Program-made: the position numbers and the translations under genes
Assembly: GCA_963721115.1 (NCBI GenBank)
Contig: CAVRIA010000017.1
Coordinates: 162,191-226,190, forward strand
Reading direction: 5' to 3'
Length of the DNA: 64,000 bases
Source of the DNA: CAVRIA01 sp963721115
GTDB taxonomy: Bacteria; Desulfobacterota; Binatia; HRBIN30; CADEER01
Notes under the pieces: model-generated
Seen by the model: the letters and a program-made list of their open reading frames with translations, nothing else
What the model was told of the DNA's origin: nothing
Databases searched by the model: none
Shown: positions 12,561 to 21,975 of the stretch, piece after piece
Layout of the letters: each line of letters begins with the position of its first letter
How positions within the stretch are numbered: the first letter of the stretch is position 1

Positions 12561-13562
12561 TCAGGCTCGCGGTGAGGTCTCCGCCGCGCCGGCCACGCTC
12601 CAGACGAGCAGGCGCGCCAGGACGTTGATGACCATCGTGACGATCAGAAGCACCAGGCCGACCTCCACCAACGCCTGTACGTACAGGGGATAGGTCGCCT
12701 CGTTGAACTCGTTCGCGATCACGCTGGCCATCGTATTGCCGGGGGCGAACAGCGAGAGCGAGATGTCGCTCCGGTTGCCGATCACCATCGTGACGGCCAT
12801 GGTCTCGCCGATCGCCCGTCCCAGGCCGAGCATGATGGCGCCGATGATCCCCGTGCGCCCGAACGGAACCACGGCCACGCGGATCATCTCCCACTTCGTC
12901 GCTCCGAGGGCGAGTGCTGCCTCGCGCTGCGCCGACGGCACGGCGCGCAACACCTCGTGCGTCACCGAGGTGATGTAGGGAACGATCATGACCGCCAGGA
13001 TCATCGAGGCGGTCAGTACGCTGACGCCGTAGTTCGGACCTTCAAAGAAAGGGAGAAATCCGAGCGTCGCCTTGAGCGATGGTCCGATGTACGCGCGCAT
13101 CCACGGCACCAGGACGAAGATGCCCCACAGCCCGTAGATGACGCTCGGGATCGTCGCCAGCAGCTCGACCAGAAACGAGACTGGCGCCCGCAGCCAGCCG
13201 GGCGCCATCTCGCTCAGGAAGATCGCCGTTCCGATGCTCAGGGGCACGGCCTGCAACAAGGCCAGAAAGGACGACACCAGTGTGCCGTAGATGAACGGCA
13301 GTGCGCCGAACTTCTTGAAGACCGGGTCCCACGTCGAGTCGATCAGGAAGCTCCACCCGAACGTGCGGATCGATCCCCAGCACTCGACGATGAGAACGGC
13401 AATGATGGAGAAGAAGACGGACAGCAGGATCAAGGCGAAACCCGTCGTCAGCGCTCGAAACGCCGAGTCGCCGACGTTGGAACGACCGCGAACCAGGAGC
13501 GTCGGTGTGCGCCCCACCGACAAGCTCAAGGGAATGCTCTCCCCGTCCGCTCCGTTCGCCAT
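12561..13562 (-). CDS. pstC: Phosphate ABC transporter permease PstC
   Basis: 333-residue permease partner of PstA. The first membrane segment is ALTTGFALILLSVFFSIIAV, and the coupling loop is QREAALALGATKWEMIRVAV. A Pho-box-like pair of 11-base-spaced repeats lies 42-59 bases upstream of the start. pstC can therefore be expressed from its own phosphate-controlled promoter, as well as from the porin-pstS transcript. Confidence 0.96.
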   Translation of the reverse strand: MANGADGESIPLSLSVGRTPTLLVRGRSNVGDSAFRALTTGFALILLSVFFSIIAVLIVECWGSIRTFGWSFLIDSTWDPVFKKFGALPFIYGTLVSSFLALLQAVPLSIGTAIFLSEMAPGWLRAPVSFLVELLATIPSVIYGLWGIFVLVPWMRAYIGPSLKATLGFLPFFEGPNYGVSVLTASMILAVMIVPYITSVTHEVLRAVPSAQREAALALGATKWEMIRVAVVPFGRTGIIGAIMLGLGRAIGETMAVTMVIGNRSDISLSLFAPGNTMASVIANEFNEATYPLYVQALVEVGLVLLIVTMVINVLARLLVWSVAGAAETSPRA

Positions 13563-13602
13563 ACTCGCCTTCTGTCCTGACCATCCGTCCCTAGCAGCCG
13601 AA

Positions 13603-13621
13603 TGTTACAGCTTGATGACAG
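13603..13621 (-). promoter_or_regulatory. Pho box upstream of pstC
   Basis: On the minus strand the sequence is CTGTCATCAAGCTGTAACA. This is two 7-base half-sites, CTGTCAT and CTGTAAC, whose starts are 11 bases apart. It closely follows the PhoB consensus (CTGTCAT, 4 bases, CTGTCAT/CTGTAAC). It lies in the 89-base gap between pstS and pstC. PhoB-type control is inferred; no phoB or phoR gene is in the window. Confidence 0.82.
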
Positions 13622-13651
13622 AAATCGCGGTTCCGTGAGAACGTCGTTCTG

Positions 13652-14698
13652 TCACAGCAGCGGCTTGCCGTCGGGGCCGGTCACCTTGTGAAGCGCCTTC
13701 TTCTCCTTCTCTATTACTTGCTTCGGAAGGGGCGCATAGTCGAGATCCGGGGCGTTCTTCTGGCCGTCGTCCATCATCCACTGCAGAAACTGCACCAACT
13801 TCTTCCCTTTTTCGGCATCTTTTTGCTTCTCATAGACGAGCAGCCAGGTCATCCCGGAAATGGGATAAGCCTTCTCGCCGGGTGAATTCGTGATCGAGAC
13901 GCGAAAGTCCGCGGGCATGTTGTTGGCGGCACCGGCCGCCGCCTCGGTCACGGTCTGTAGCGACGGCGTCACGAACTTCCCGGCCTCGTTCTTGACGTCG
14001 GCGAACGGCAGCTTGTTGCTCAGCGCATAGATCAGTTCGACGTAGCCGATACCGTCCGGCGTCTGCTTCACCAGGCCAGTGACGCCTTCGTTGCCCTTGC
14101 CGCCGAGCCCCACCGGCCAGTTGACCGCGGTACCGCGACCGACCTTGTCGTTCCAATCCTTGCTGACCTTGCTCAGGTAATCGGTGAAGATGTACGAGGT
14201 GCCGCTGCCGTCGGCGCGGTGCACGACGACGATGTCGGCATCCGGCAGCTTCACGTTCGGGTTTGCTTCGGCGAGAGCCGGATCGTTCCACTTCGTGATC
14301 TTTCCGAGGTAGATTCCGGCAATCGCCTCCGGCGTGAGCTTGAGGCCCGTGGGAACACCCTGCACGTTGTAGGTGAGGACGACGGCACCCATGACGGTGG
14401 GGAAGTGCATGATGTGTCCCGGCGCCTCTTTCAGTTGCTCGTCGGTCATCGGACCGTCGCTGGCGCCGAAGTCGACCGTCCCTTCGGTGATCTGCTTTAT
14501 GCCGCCGCCGCTGCCGATCGACTGGTAGTTGAAGCGCACCGACGGGTCGACTTTCGTGTAGACGTCGAACCACTTCGAATAGATGGGGTACGGGAACGTC
14601 GCGCCCGCTCCATTGAGCTGCATCTGCGCATGCGCCGACGTGTACGAGGTGACGGCCAGACACGCCGCCACGGCGATCAGCCAAAGCCTGCTCTTCAT
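13652..14698 (-). CDS. pstS: Periplasmic phosphate-binding protein PstS
   Basis: 348 residues. The signal peptide is SRLWLIAVAACLAVTSYTSA followed by HAQ, and the mature protein begins near QLNGAGATFPYPIYSKW, the classic PstS opening. The phosphate-binding loops SIGSGGGIKQI and GASDGPMT are present, and HRADGSGTSYIFTDYL supplies the C-domain contacts. The ATG at 14698 gives the expected signal peptide. It sits 34 bases after the porin gene, so it is likely co-transcribed with it. Confidence 0.97.
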   Translation of the reverse strand: MKSRLWLIAVAACLAVTSYTSAHAQMQLNGAGATFPYPIYSKWFDVYTKVDPSVRFNYQSIGSGGGIKQITEGTVDFGASDGPMTDEQLKEAPGHIMHFPTVMGAVVLTYNVQGVPTGLKLTPEAIAGIYLGKITKWNDPALAEANPNVKLPDADIVVVHRADGSGTSYIFTDYLSKVSKDWNDKVGRGTAVNWPVGLGGKGNEGVTGLVKQTPDGIGYVELIYALSNKLPFADVKNEAGKFVTPSLQTVTEAAAGAANNMPADFRVSITNSPGEKAYPISGMTWLLVYEKQKDAEKGKKLVQFLQWMMDDGQKNAPDLDYAPLPKQVIEKEKKALHKVTGPDGKPLL

Positions 14699-14732
14699 GA
14701 TCGATCTCCTTTGTGTTCTGTGTGCCCGCGTT

Positions 14733-16199
14733 TCAGAACTTGTATACGGCATCGAGCTGGATTCTCGTCAGCGTCGAGTTGCCGGCCAGCGCTGTCGGCA
14801 TCCCGCTCGAGTTCACCGCGCTCGCCGCCGATTGGTTCAGGGCGTTGATGAATTCCGACTTCGCCGTCAGTTGCAGATTGGGCAGCAGCACGTAGTCGAA
14901 GCGCAGGATGTGGGCGCCGACGTTGGTGCTGCCTTTCTGGGTCGCCTTGGCCTGCTGGTAATCGAGGTCGCTGTAGCTGAACAGCGACAGCACGGCATCC
15001 TGCTGGACCCACGCGTAGGTATACGACATGCCCCAGTCGCCCTGGTTCTTCAGGCCGTTGTGATAGAAGTCCTTGCCCGCCTTGCCGATGCCGAAGCCGA
15101 TGTAGAAGCCGAGGTTCTTGCCGCTGCTCGCCTCCGTGTTGCAGGCGAAGTCGCCGAATACGCCGGCCGGGATACCGAGGCCGGCAGGATCGGGGAAGTC
15201 CAGATCGGTGTTGGCGTTGAAGATGTTGAAGTTCGACGCATAGCCGGTGACCTTGCCGGTTGCGTCGTACGTCAGTCGATTGCTCCTGGTGAGCTGGTTG
15301 TTGTAGTTCTTGCTCGTCGGCTCGAGGAACTTGGCCGCCACGGCATTCAGCTCCTCGTAGCGGAAGTCGCCGATGCTGCCCGTCATGGTGGCCACGTCCC
15401 CGAAGCCCATGTCCGCAACCGCCTGTCCGCCGAACATCCACGGGTCGTCGCCGCCCGACACCTCATCCACGATCCACTGAAAGGCATTCAGCTTGAGGCC
15501 GCGGAAGAAGCCGTCCTTCTGCTGAAAGAGAGAGACCGTCTCGGTAGCGCCCTCTGGCGACAGGTCGTCGTCCCAGAGCAGCTCCGAAGTCCGATACGCG
15601 TTGACGCCGAATTTTCCGGCGGTCACCGTGAAGAGGCCCGGCTGCAGGTGGAACGTCTTGCCCGGGGTCAGGGTCAGATACGCTTGGTCGAGGTTGATCG
15701 GCTTGCGCGTGAACGTGCTGTCGAGCGTCTGATTCGTCGAGATCGGGTCCTTCTCGTTGCCGGTGGCGAGGCGCACGGTAGCGCCGATCTCGTCGCTGAT
15801 GCGGCTGCTCACGCCCAGCCGGGCGCGCAGCCGAAAGCGGTTCCGCGCCTTGAGGTTGTTGGCGTAGAAGCCCTCGAAGCGCGTTCGCGCGTCACCGAAA
15901 ATGGTGATCCTGTCCAGCCAAGTCGGCAGCTTCGCCAGAATCGCATCGGTGCGCGATTGCTGGGTCGCCTCCTTCTGTTTCTCCTGCGCTGCGGCCTTCT
16001 GCTCGTCGCTGGCGGCCTTCTGACCCTCCTCCTGGCGCGCCTCGTTGAGCTCCTGGGGTGTGATCACGCCCTTCTCCAAGAGGATGTCGCCCAGGTCCTT
16101 GGCGCGTACGGTGCCCGCCGTCAGGATCACCGTGAGTGCCGCGAGCAGCGCGCGGCTGCCCACTCTTGTATACACTTCCGCCTTTTGTCGTCTCTTCAT
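14733..16199 (-). CDS. Putative outer-membrane porin in the phosphate-uptake operon
   Basis: 488 residues from the ATG at 16199. It has a signal peptide (ALLAALTVILTAGTVRA) and a short helical segment (DLGDILLEKGVITPQELNEA). A charged Gln/Lys/Glu-rich coiled-coil stretch (about residues 50-85) follows, then a long beta-barrel region with alternating hydrophobic strands ending in ...IQLDAVYKF, a typical porin C-terminal phenylalanine. It fits the putative porin family found next to pst genes. Its position upstream of pstS and a Pho-box array 70-98 bases before its start suggest a phosphate-limitation-induced phosphate or phosphate-ester channel. That specificity is inferred. Confidence 0.85.
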   Translation of the reverse strand: MKRRQKAEVYTRVGSRALLAALTVILTAGTVRAKDLGDILLEKGVITPQELNEARQEEGQKAASDEQKAAAQEKQKEATQQSRTDAILAKLPTWLDRITIFGDARTRFEGFYANNLKARNRFRLRARLGVSSRISDEIGATVRLATGNEKDPISTNQTLDSTFTRKPINLDQAYLTLTPGKTFHLQPGLFTVTAGKFGVNAYRTSELLWDDDLSPEGATETVSLFQQKDGFFRGLKLNAFQWIVDEVSGGDDPWMFGGQAVADMGFGDVATMTGSIGDFRYEELNAVAAKFLEPTSKNYNNQLTRSNRLTYDATGKVTGYASNFNIFNANTDLDFPDPAGLGIPAGVFGDFACNTEASSGKNLGFYIGFGIGKAGKDFYHNGLKNQGDWGMSYTYAWVQQDAVLSLFSYSDLDYQQAKATQKGSTNVGAHILRFDYVLLPNLQLTAKSEFINALNQSAASAVNSSGMPTALAGNSTLTRIQLDAVYKF

Positions 16200-16268
16200 C
16201 TCTGGAAACCCCCCGTGTGGTTGCGGACGAAGTCCGCTCTTTGTTTGCCCCACCCCTACGCGCCGAAT

Positions 16269-16297
16269 GTTACGGCCGAGTTGCGGCGGCATGACGA
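16269..16297 (-). promoter_or_regulatory. Three-half-site Pho-box array upstream of the porin
   Basis: On the minus strand, three 7-base units, TCGTCAT, CCGCAAC and CCGTAAC, start exactly 11 bases apart, the spacing of PhoB half-sites. The last unit continues as ATTCGGC, the same GTAACATTCGGC string found at the pstC Pho box. Individual units are weaker than consensus, but the period and the shared 12-mer support a joint regulator. Confidence 0.68.
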
Positions 16298-16433
16298 TAT
16301 GACGATCCGCGGCCCCTTTTTCCGTTGCTCGGTTCGGTCTCCGCACCTTTCGCCCAGTTGGCGTCCCGCCCTCGAAGGGCGGACCGTTTCGGGGCGCCGG
16401 CACAGATCGCCGCCGCCGCGGGCTGCCCGCCGA

Positions 16434-17714
16434 TCAGGCGGCGGCCAGATGTGCCAGGATCGACGAGCTCACCCGCTCCGCCGCCTCGAGGGCGACCGCG
16501 TGTCCGGCGCCCGCGACGGCGACGTGGCGCGCCGCGGGGATGGCCGCCGCCACGGCGGCGGCGTCCGGTACCAGCAGATCCTCGCCGGCCGAGACGACCA
16601 GGGTGGGCACCGAGATCGCGCCGAGCGCGCTCTCGCGGGTGCCCGACCACTCCCGCAGGCCGGCAGCGTGGCGCGCCAGACCCTCCGCCGGAGCCCGCGC
16701 GACCGCCTGCGCCAGGCCGCGCACCATACGCTGCCGTGTGTTGTCGTCGGCCAGCAACGAGGCGGAGAAAAACCAGGGTGCGAGCGCGGCCGCCAGTGTA
16801 CCGGAACCGACCTCGGCGGCGAGACGGCACCAGGCGTCGAGAACCGCGAGCAGGCGCGCCCCGGCGCGCGCGAAGGGGGTGATCAAGGTCAGCGAGCGAA
16901 CTCGCTCGCGGTGCTCGAGCGCCAGCTCGATGGCCACGGCGGCGCCGAGGCTGGCACCGACGACGTGGGCGGGGGACCGCGGCACCGCCGATGCGTCGGC
17001 GGCACACATCGCGACGTCGTAGCGGTCCGCCTGCGGCGCATCGGAGAGGCCGATGCCGCGCGGGTTCACCCCGTTCACCCGGTAGCGCTCGGCCAGCGCG
17101 GGAATCTGACGGGCGAACGACGATACGTCGACCCCAAAGCCGGGGAGGAGAAGCACCGGATCCCCCTGCCCCTGCGACGGCACCTCGAGGCGCACCCCCT
17201 GGGTCACCTCCACCAGCTCTCGGCGTCGCGCCACCCACGATTCGACGTCCTCGACGCTCACGCGCCCGCCTGGTCCGCTGCCGGGAACCTCCTCCGCATC
17301 GATGCCGAGATCGCGCGCCCGGCGCCTGGCCGCGGGAGTCACCGGCGCCCGTCTCGCCGCCGGACGCGATGCCGGGGCCGCGGAAGCGGAAACGGAGATC
17401 GCACTCGGTGCGCGGCCTGCCGGCTCCGTTCGTTCGCGCCGCCGGCGGAAGTCTTCCGCGTCGAAGGGCTCCTCGGCGCTGTCGGTCAGGGCGGCGAGCA
17501 GGGTGCCGCAGGGTACGGTCCGATCCGGCTCGACGTAGACGTGTCGCAGCACACCCGATGCGGGAGCCTCGATCTCCACCTCGGCCTTCTCCGACTCGAC
17601 CGTCAGCACCACCTGCCCCTTCTCGACCCTGCCGCCGAGTGGAATCGGCCAAGTCAGCACCGTCCCCTCGGTCATGGTCATGCCGAGCCGCGGCATCGCG
17701 ATCGCCGTGGGCAT
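16434..17714 (-). CDS. Acetoin/2-oxoacid dehydrogenase E2-like protein: lipoyl, E3-binding and alpha/beta-hydrolase domains
   Basis: 426 residues. The lipoyl domain occupies residues 1-78, with the lipoylated lysine at about K43 in VESEKAEVE. An Ala/Arg/Pro-rich linker leads to an E3-binding domain (about 125-158, VTPAARRRARDLGIDAEEV). An alpha/beta hydrolase then replaces the usual acyltransferase: nucleophile S255 in GASLG, with D379 and H405 likely completing the triad. This follows AcoC of acetoin dehydrogenase, so the enzyme probably cleaves acetoin or a related ketone to acyl units. It lies 17 bases after the E1 beta gene. No lipoamide dehydrogenase gene is in the window. Confidence 0.87.
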   Translation of the reverse strand: MPTAIAMPRLGMTMTEGTVLTWPIPLGGRVEKGQVVLTVESEKAEVEIEAPASGVLRHVYVEPDRTVPCGTLLAALTDSAEEPFDAEDFRRRRERTEPAGRAPSAISVSASAAPASRPAARRAPVTPAARRRARDLGIDAEEVPGSGPGGRVSVEDVESWVARRRELVEVTQGVRLEVPSQGQGDPVLLLPGFGVDVSSFARQIPALAERYRVNGVNPRGIGLSDAPQADRYDVAMCAADASAVPRSPAHVVGASLGAAVAIELALEHRERVRSLTLITPFARAGARLLAVLDAWCRLAAEVGSGTLAAALAPWFFSASLLADDNTRQRMVRGLAQAVARAPAEGLARHAAGLREWSGTRESALGAISVPTLVVSAGEDLLVPDAAAVAAAIPAARHVAVAGAGHAVALEAAERVSSSILAHLAAA

Positions 17715-17731
17715 GGCGCCGCCCCTTCTCC

Positions 17732-18742
17732 TCAGCCGATCTCGCGGACCGCGTCGAGCACGCGCTGCACCGAGGGAACGAAGGCGTCCTCCAGCACCGG
17801 ACTGAAGGGGACGGGCGTATGGGGGGCGGTCACCTTCTTGACGGGGCCGTTGAGGAAATCGAAGCCCTTGTCCACGCACAGCGCCGCCACGTCGCTCGCG
17901 ATCCCGCAGCGCGGTGGCGCCTCGTCGATCACGATCAGACGGCCGGTCTTCGCCAGCGTGGACAGGATCGCTTCCTCGTCCAGTGGCTGCAGCGAGCGCA
18001 GATCGAGCACCTCGACGCTGGTGCCCTGCGCCGCCAGCGTCTCGGCAGCCTCCAGGGCGGTGAGCACCGTGCGCCCGATGCCGACCAGCGAGATGTCCGA
18101 TCCCTCGCGCGCCACTCGCGCCTTGCCGAGCGGGATCTCGTAGTCCTCCTCCGCCACCTCGCCGCTGGTAAACATCAGCGACTTGGGCTCGCAGAAGATC
18201 ACCGGGTCGTCGTCCCGGATGGCGGCGAGCAGCAGGCCCTTCGCATCGGAGGGGTTGGACGGGCAGACGGTCTTCAGGCCGGGGATCGCGGTGGTCAAAC
18301 CGTACAGCGTCTGCGAGTGCTGCGCCGCCGAGCGCAGGCCCGCGCCGACCGAGGTTCGCACCGTCAGCGGTACCCGCGCCTTGCCGCCGAACATGTACCT
18401 CAGCTTGGCCGCCTGGTTGAGCAGCGGGTCGAAGGCGACGCCGAGAAAGTCCATGAACATCAGCTCGGCCACCGGCCGCAGCCCGGTGGCCGCCGCGCCC
18501 ACGGCGGCGCCGAGGAACCCCATCTCGCTGATCGGGGTGTCGCGGACACGCTCGGGCCCGAAGGCCCTGTAGAGCCCCTTGGTGGCCCCCATGATCCCGC
18601 CCCACGCCTCCTCGATCCCCTGATCCTTTCGCCCACCGCCGCCGGCGATGTCCTCGCCCAGGACGATGACGTCCGGGTCGGACCGCATGGCGATGTGCAG
18701 CGCCTCATTGATGGCCCCGACGAACAACAGCTCTCGCGACAT
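17732..18742 (-). CDS. TPP-dependent dehydrogenase E1 beta subunit (AcoB/PdhB-like)
   Basis: 336 residues of the transketolase-type E1 beta family. Conserved features are VIVLGEDI with its glutamate, RVRDTPISEMGFLGAAVGAA, and the C-terminal transketolase domain beginning GSDISLVGIGRTVLTALEAA. It is placed between the E1 alpha gene (4-base gap) and the E2 gene (17 bases). The alpha/beta-hydrolase E2 next door favours acetoin dehydrogenase over pyruvate dehydrogenase. Confidence 0.94.
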   Translation of the reverse strand: MSRELLFVGAINEALHIAMRSDPDVIVLGEDIAGGGGRKDQGIEEAWGGIMGATKGLYRAFGPERVRDTPISEMGFLGAAVGAAATGLRPVAELMFMDFLGVAFDPLLNQAAKLRYMFGGKARVPLTVRTSVGAGLRSAAQHSQTLYGLTTAIPGLKTVCPSNPSDAKGLLLAAIRDDDPVIFCEPKSLMFTSGEVAEEDYEIPLGKARVAREGSDISLVGIGRTVLTALEAAETLAAQGTSVEVLDLRSLQPLDEEAILSTLAKTGRLIVIDEAPPRCGIASDVAALCVDKGFDFLNGPVKKVTAPHTPVPFSPVLEDAFVPSVQRVLDAVREIG

Positions 18743-18746
18743 GAGC

Positions 18747-19715
18747 TCACCCGTTCACGTAGACGTCCGTGAGGACGTCGGTCTCATCCGGCAGCGGCGC
18801 CTGCTCCGCCGCCTCCACGGCGGCGTCGATCTCCGACGCCACGCTCGCGTCGATGGCGCGCAGGTCCGAGTCCTCGACCACTCCCTCGTCGAACAGTCGC
18901 CGGCAGAAGAGCTGCAACGGGTCGCGGCTCGACCGCACCTCCTCCGCTTCCTGCTTGCTGCGGTACGTGAGAGGGTCGCCGACGTAGTGGCCGAAGTAGC
19001 GGTAGGTCTTGCACTCCAGCAGCGTCGGGCCGTCGCCGGCGCGGGCGCGCCGGATCGCTGCCCCCGCCTTGTCGTAGACGTCGAAGAAGTCCATGCCGTT
19101 GGCGATCACTCCCGGCATCCCATAGGAGGCGGCGCGGTCGGCGAGGTTGGTGACGGGGGTGACGAACTCGGTCGGCGTGGCTTCGCCGTAGCCGTTGTTC
19201 TCGGCGACGAACACGGCGGGCAGCTTCCACACGGACGCGAGGTTGAGCGCCTCGTGGAACTGCCCCTGGTTGGTGGCGCCATCGCCGAAGAAGGCCACCG
19301 CGATCCCGCCCGTCTTCTTCACCGCGGCAGTGAGCGCGGCTCCCGTCGCCAGCGGAATTCCCGCCCCGACGATGCCGTTGGCGCCGAGCATGCCGCGGTC
19401 GAGGTCGGCGATGTGCATCGAACCGCCTTTGCCCTTGCAGATGCCGGTGCGGCGGCCGAACAGCTCGGCCATCATCCCGCCGATGTCGACGCCCTTGGCG
19501 ATGCAGTGCCCGTGACCGCGGTGGGTGGAGCACACGACATCCCGGTCCGAGAGATGCTCACAGACGCCGACCGCCGTTGCTTCCTCTCCCGCGTACAGGT
19601 GGAGAAAGCCCGCCAGCCTCCCCGCCGTCACCAGCTCCGCCAGCTTCTCCTCGAAGCTGCGGATCGCCCGCATGCGGCGGTACACGCCGAGCAGCCTTTC
19701 GCGCGACAGCTCCAT
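18747..19715 (-). CDS. TPP-dependent dehydrogenase E1 alpha subunit (AcoA/PdhA-like)
   Basis: 322 residues from the ATG at 19715, preceded by a GAGAGGAG ribosome-binding site; an upstream in-frame extension has no family sequence. The thiamine diphosphate motif begins GDGATNQGQFHEALN and ends in ENNGYG. HRGHGHCIAKG and GRRTGICKGKGGSMH are typical of the family. It forms the first gene of the three-gene E1alpha-E1beta-E2 operon. The substrate is inferred to be acetoin or a 2-oxoacid. Confidence 0.94.
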   Translation of the reverse strand: MELSRERLLGVYRRMRAIRSFEEKLAELVTAGRLAGFLHLYAGEEATAVGVCEHLSDRDVVCSTHRGHGHCIAKGVDIGGMMAELFGRRTGICKGKGGSMHIADLDRGMLGANGIVGAGIPLATGAALTAAVKKTGGIAVAFFGDGATNQGQFHEALNLASVWKLPAVFVAENNGYGEATPTEFVTPVTNLADRAASYGMPGVIANGMDFFDVYDKAGAAIRRARAGDGPTLLECKTYRYFGHYVGDPLTYRSKQEAEEVRSSRDPLQLFCRRLFDEGVVEDSDLRAIDASVASEIDAAVEAAEQAPLPDETDVLTDVYVNG

Positions 19716-19899
19716 CGCCGTTCTCCTCTCGCCGTTCCCCGCAGCATGTCGGTGCCGCGGCTCGGATGTCAAAGGGGGCCGACGCCCGTATTGACCTCGC
19801 CGTCCCCGGCGGGGATGTTGGAGACTCCGATCGGCGCCGAAGCGCCGCCCGCCATCGTCATTCAGCTCTCTGCGCGGCCGCGCGCGGAAGGAGGGCACA

Positions 19900-21942
19900 G
19901 TGGCAAACCGCCTGATCCACGAATCGAGTCCCTACCTGCGTCAGCACGCGCACAATCCGGTCGATTGGTACCCCTGGGGAGCCGAGGCGACGGAGACGGC
20001 GAAGCGGGAGAACAAGCCCATCTTGCTCAGCGTCGGCTACTCGGCCTGTCACTGGTGTCACGTCATGGAGCGCGAGTCGTTCGAGAACCCGGAGATCGCG
20101 CGGCTGATGAACGAGAACTTCGTCAACGTCAAGGTCGACCGCGAGGAGCGGCCCGACGTCGACCACATCTACATGAACGCCGTGCAGATGCTCACCGGCC
20201 ACGGCGGCTGGCCGATGACCGTCTTCCTCACTCCCGAGGGCAAGCCGTTCTACGGCGGGACGTACTTCCCGCCGCAGGACCGCCACGGAATGCCGGGCTT
20301 CCCGCGTCTGCTACTCGCCGTCGCCCAGGCGTACCGCGAAAAAAACGAGGACGTGCAGCGCACCATCGAGCAGATGATGGCGGCCCTGCAGCAGGCCGAC
20401 GCGCAGACGGCCGGCGCCGCACCGCCGCCGCCGACCCTGCCGCTCGACGCCGCCAACGCACTCGCCGGGGCCTACGACCCGCGCGACGGCGGCATCGGTC
20501 AGGCGCCCAAATTTCCCAACACCTCGGCCTTCGACCTGTTCCTGCGCGCACACGACCGCGGCGGCGACCAGCGCTATCTGGACATGGTCCTTCACACCTT
20601 GCGCAGCATGGCTCGCGGCGGCATCTACGACCAGCTCGGCGGTGGCTTCCACCGCTACTCCGTCGACCAGCGGTGGCTGGTGCCGCACTTCGAGAAGATG
20701 CTCTACGACAACGCCCAGCTGGTGCCGCTGTACCTATCGGCGCACCAGATCACCGGCGAGGCGTTCTTCGCCCGCATCGCGCGCGAGACTCTCGACTACG
20801 TGGTGCGCGAGATGCGCGATCCGGGCGGCGGCTTCTACTCGACGCAGGACGCCGACAGCGAAGGTGAGGAGGGCAAGTTCTTCGTCTGGGATGCGGACGA
20901 GGTGAGCGAGATCCTGGGCGAGGAAGCGGCCGAGATCGCCTGTCGCTACTGGGACATCTCAGCGGAAGGCAACTTCGAAGGTCGCAACATCCTGCACGTC
21001 ACGATCGACACCGGCCAGATCGCCGCCCTTTTTCGCCGCGACGAGCCATCGACCCGCGAGCTGCTGGAAGGCGCCCGCGCCAGACTCTTCGCGGAGCGCG
21101 AGAAGCGCATCAAGCCGGGGCGCGACGAGAAAATTCTCACCGCCTGGAACGGCCTCATGATCAGCGCCTTCGCCAGGGCCGCCGAGACATTCGACGACGC
21201 CGGCTACCAAAAGGTGGCGCTCGACGCGGTCCGCTTCGTGCGCGAGAAGCTGCAGCGCGGCGACCGCCTGCTCAGCAACTACAAGGACGGGCGAGCGAAG
21301 CTGAACGGCTATCTGGACGACTATGCCTTCTTCGCCTCGGCACTGCTCGACGTCTTCGAGGCCGTGCAGGACCGCAGCCACCTGCAGGCGGCAGCGGAGC
21401 TGACCGACTCGATGCTGCGGCACTTCTGGGATCAGCGGGCGGGCGGCTTCTTCTTCACCAGCGACGACCACGAGGATCTCATCGTGCGCTCCAAGCCGGC
21501 CTTCGACGGCTCGATTCCGTCGGGGAATTCCGTCGCCGCGCAGGTGCTGATGCGGCTTCACCATCACACCGGCGAGACCGCGTACCTGGAACGCGCCGAC
21601 GCTCTCTTCCGGCTCTTCGCCGAGCCGATGCAGCGACAGGCCTTCGGCTTCGCCAACATGATCGCCGCCTTCGACTTCTACGCGCGCGGCCCGCGCGAGA
21701 TCGTGTTGATCGGACGGAGCGACGACCCCGAGACCGCCGCCTTGCTGCGAAAGGTGCGCGGCGTCTACGTGCCCAATCGCACCCTGGCGGTTCTCGATCC
21801 GGGCGACGGCTCTGCCCGGCCGCCCCTGCTCGAGGGGAAGGGACAGGTCGACGGTCGACCGACGGTCTACGTCTGCCACCGCCGGACCTGCTCCGCTCCG
21901 GTGACCTCCTGGGGCGAGCTGCAACCGCTTCTGCGCGACTGA
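19900..21942 (+). CDS. Thioredoxin-domain protein of the SSP411/YyaL family (DUF255)
   Basis: 680 residues. The N-terminal thioredoxin-like domain has the CHWCH motif ([20 protein letters not shown]) and [20 protein letters not shown], both highly conserved in this family. An alpha/alpha barrel like that of N-acylglucosamine epimerases follows, with [18 protein letters not shown] and [14 protein letters not shown]. The GTG start at 19900 is preceded by GGAAGGAGGG and gives the typical opening [20 protein letters not shown]. The cellular role of the family is poorly defined. It diverges from the E1 alpha gene with a 184-base gap. Confidence 0.94.
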   Translation: MANRLIHESSPYLRQHAHNPVDWYPWGAEATETAKRENKPILLSVGYSACHWCHVMERESFENPEIARLMNENFVNVKVDREERPDVDHIYMNAVQMLTGHGGWPMTVFLTPEGKPFYGGTYFPPQDRHGMPGFPRLLLAVAQAYREKNEDVQRTIEQMMAALQQADAQTAGAAPPPPTLPLDAANALAGAYDPRDGGIGQAPKFPNTSAFDLFLRAHDRGGDQRYLDMVLHTLRSMARGGIYDQLGGGFHRYSVDQRWLVPHFEKMLYDNAQLVPLYLSAHQITGEAFFARIARETLDYVVREMRDPGGGFYSTQDADSEGEEGKFFVWDADEVSEILGEEAAEIACRYWDISAEGNFEGRNILHVTIDTGQIAALFRRDEPSTRELLEGARARLFAEREKRIKPGRDEKILTAWNGLMISAFARAAETFDDAGYQKVALDAVRFVREKLQRGDRLLSNYKDGRAKLNGYLDDYAFFASALLDVFEAVQDRSHLQAAAELTDSMLRHFWDQRAGGFFFTSDDHEDLIVRSKPAFDGSIPSGNSVAAQVLMRLHHHTGETAYLERADALFRLFAEPMQRQAFGFANMIAAFDFYARGPREIVLIGRSDDPETAALLRKVRGVYVPNRTLAVLDPGDGSARPPLLEGKGQVDGRPTVYVCHRRTCSAPVTSWGELQPLLRD

Positions 21943-21975
21943 CGGCGCCCCCGGCCGTACTTCTCTCTCCGCCGC

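Noticed and set aside
14583..18143. Very long open frame (over 1100 codons) on the plus strand
   Set aside because: It lies antisense to pstS, the porin and the dehydrogenase genes, and the translation has no family sequence. Long antisense frames are expected at this GC content.
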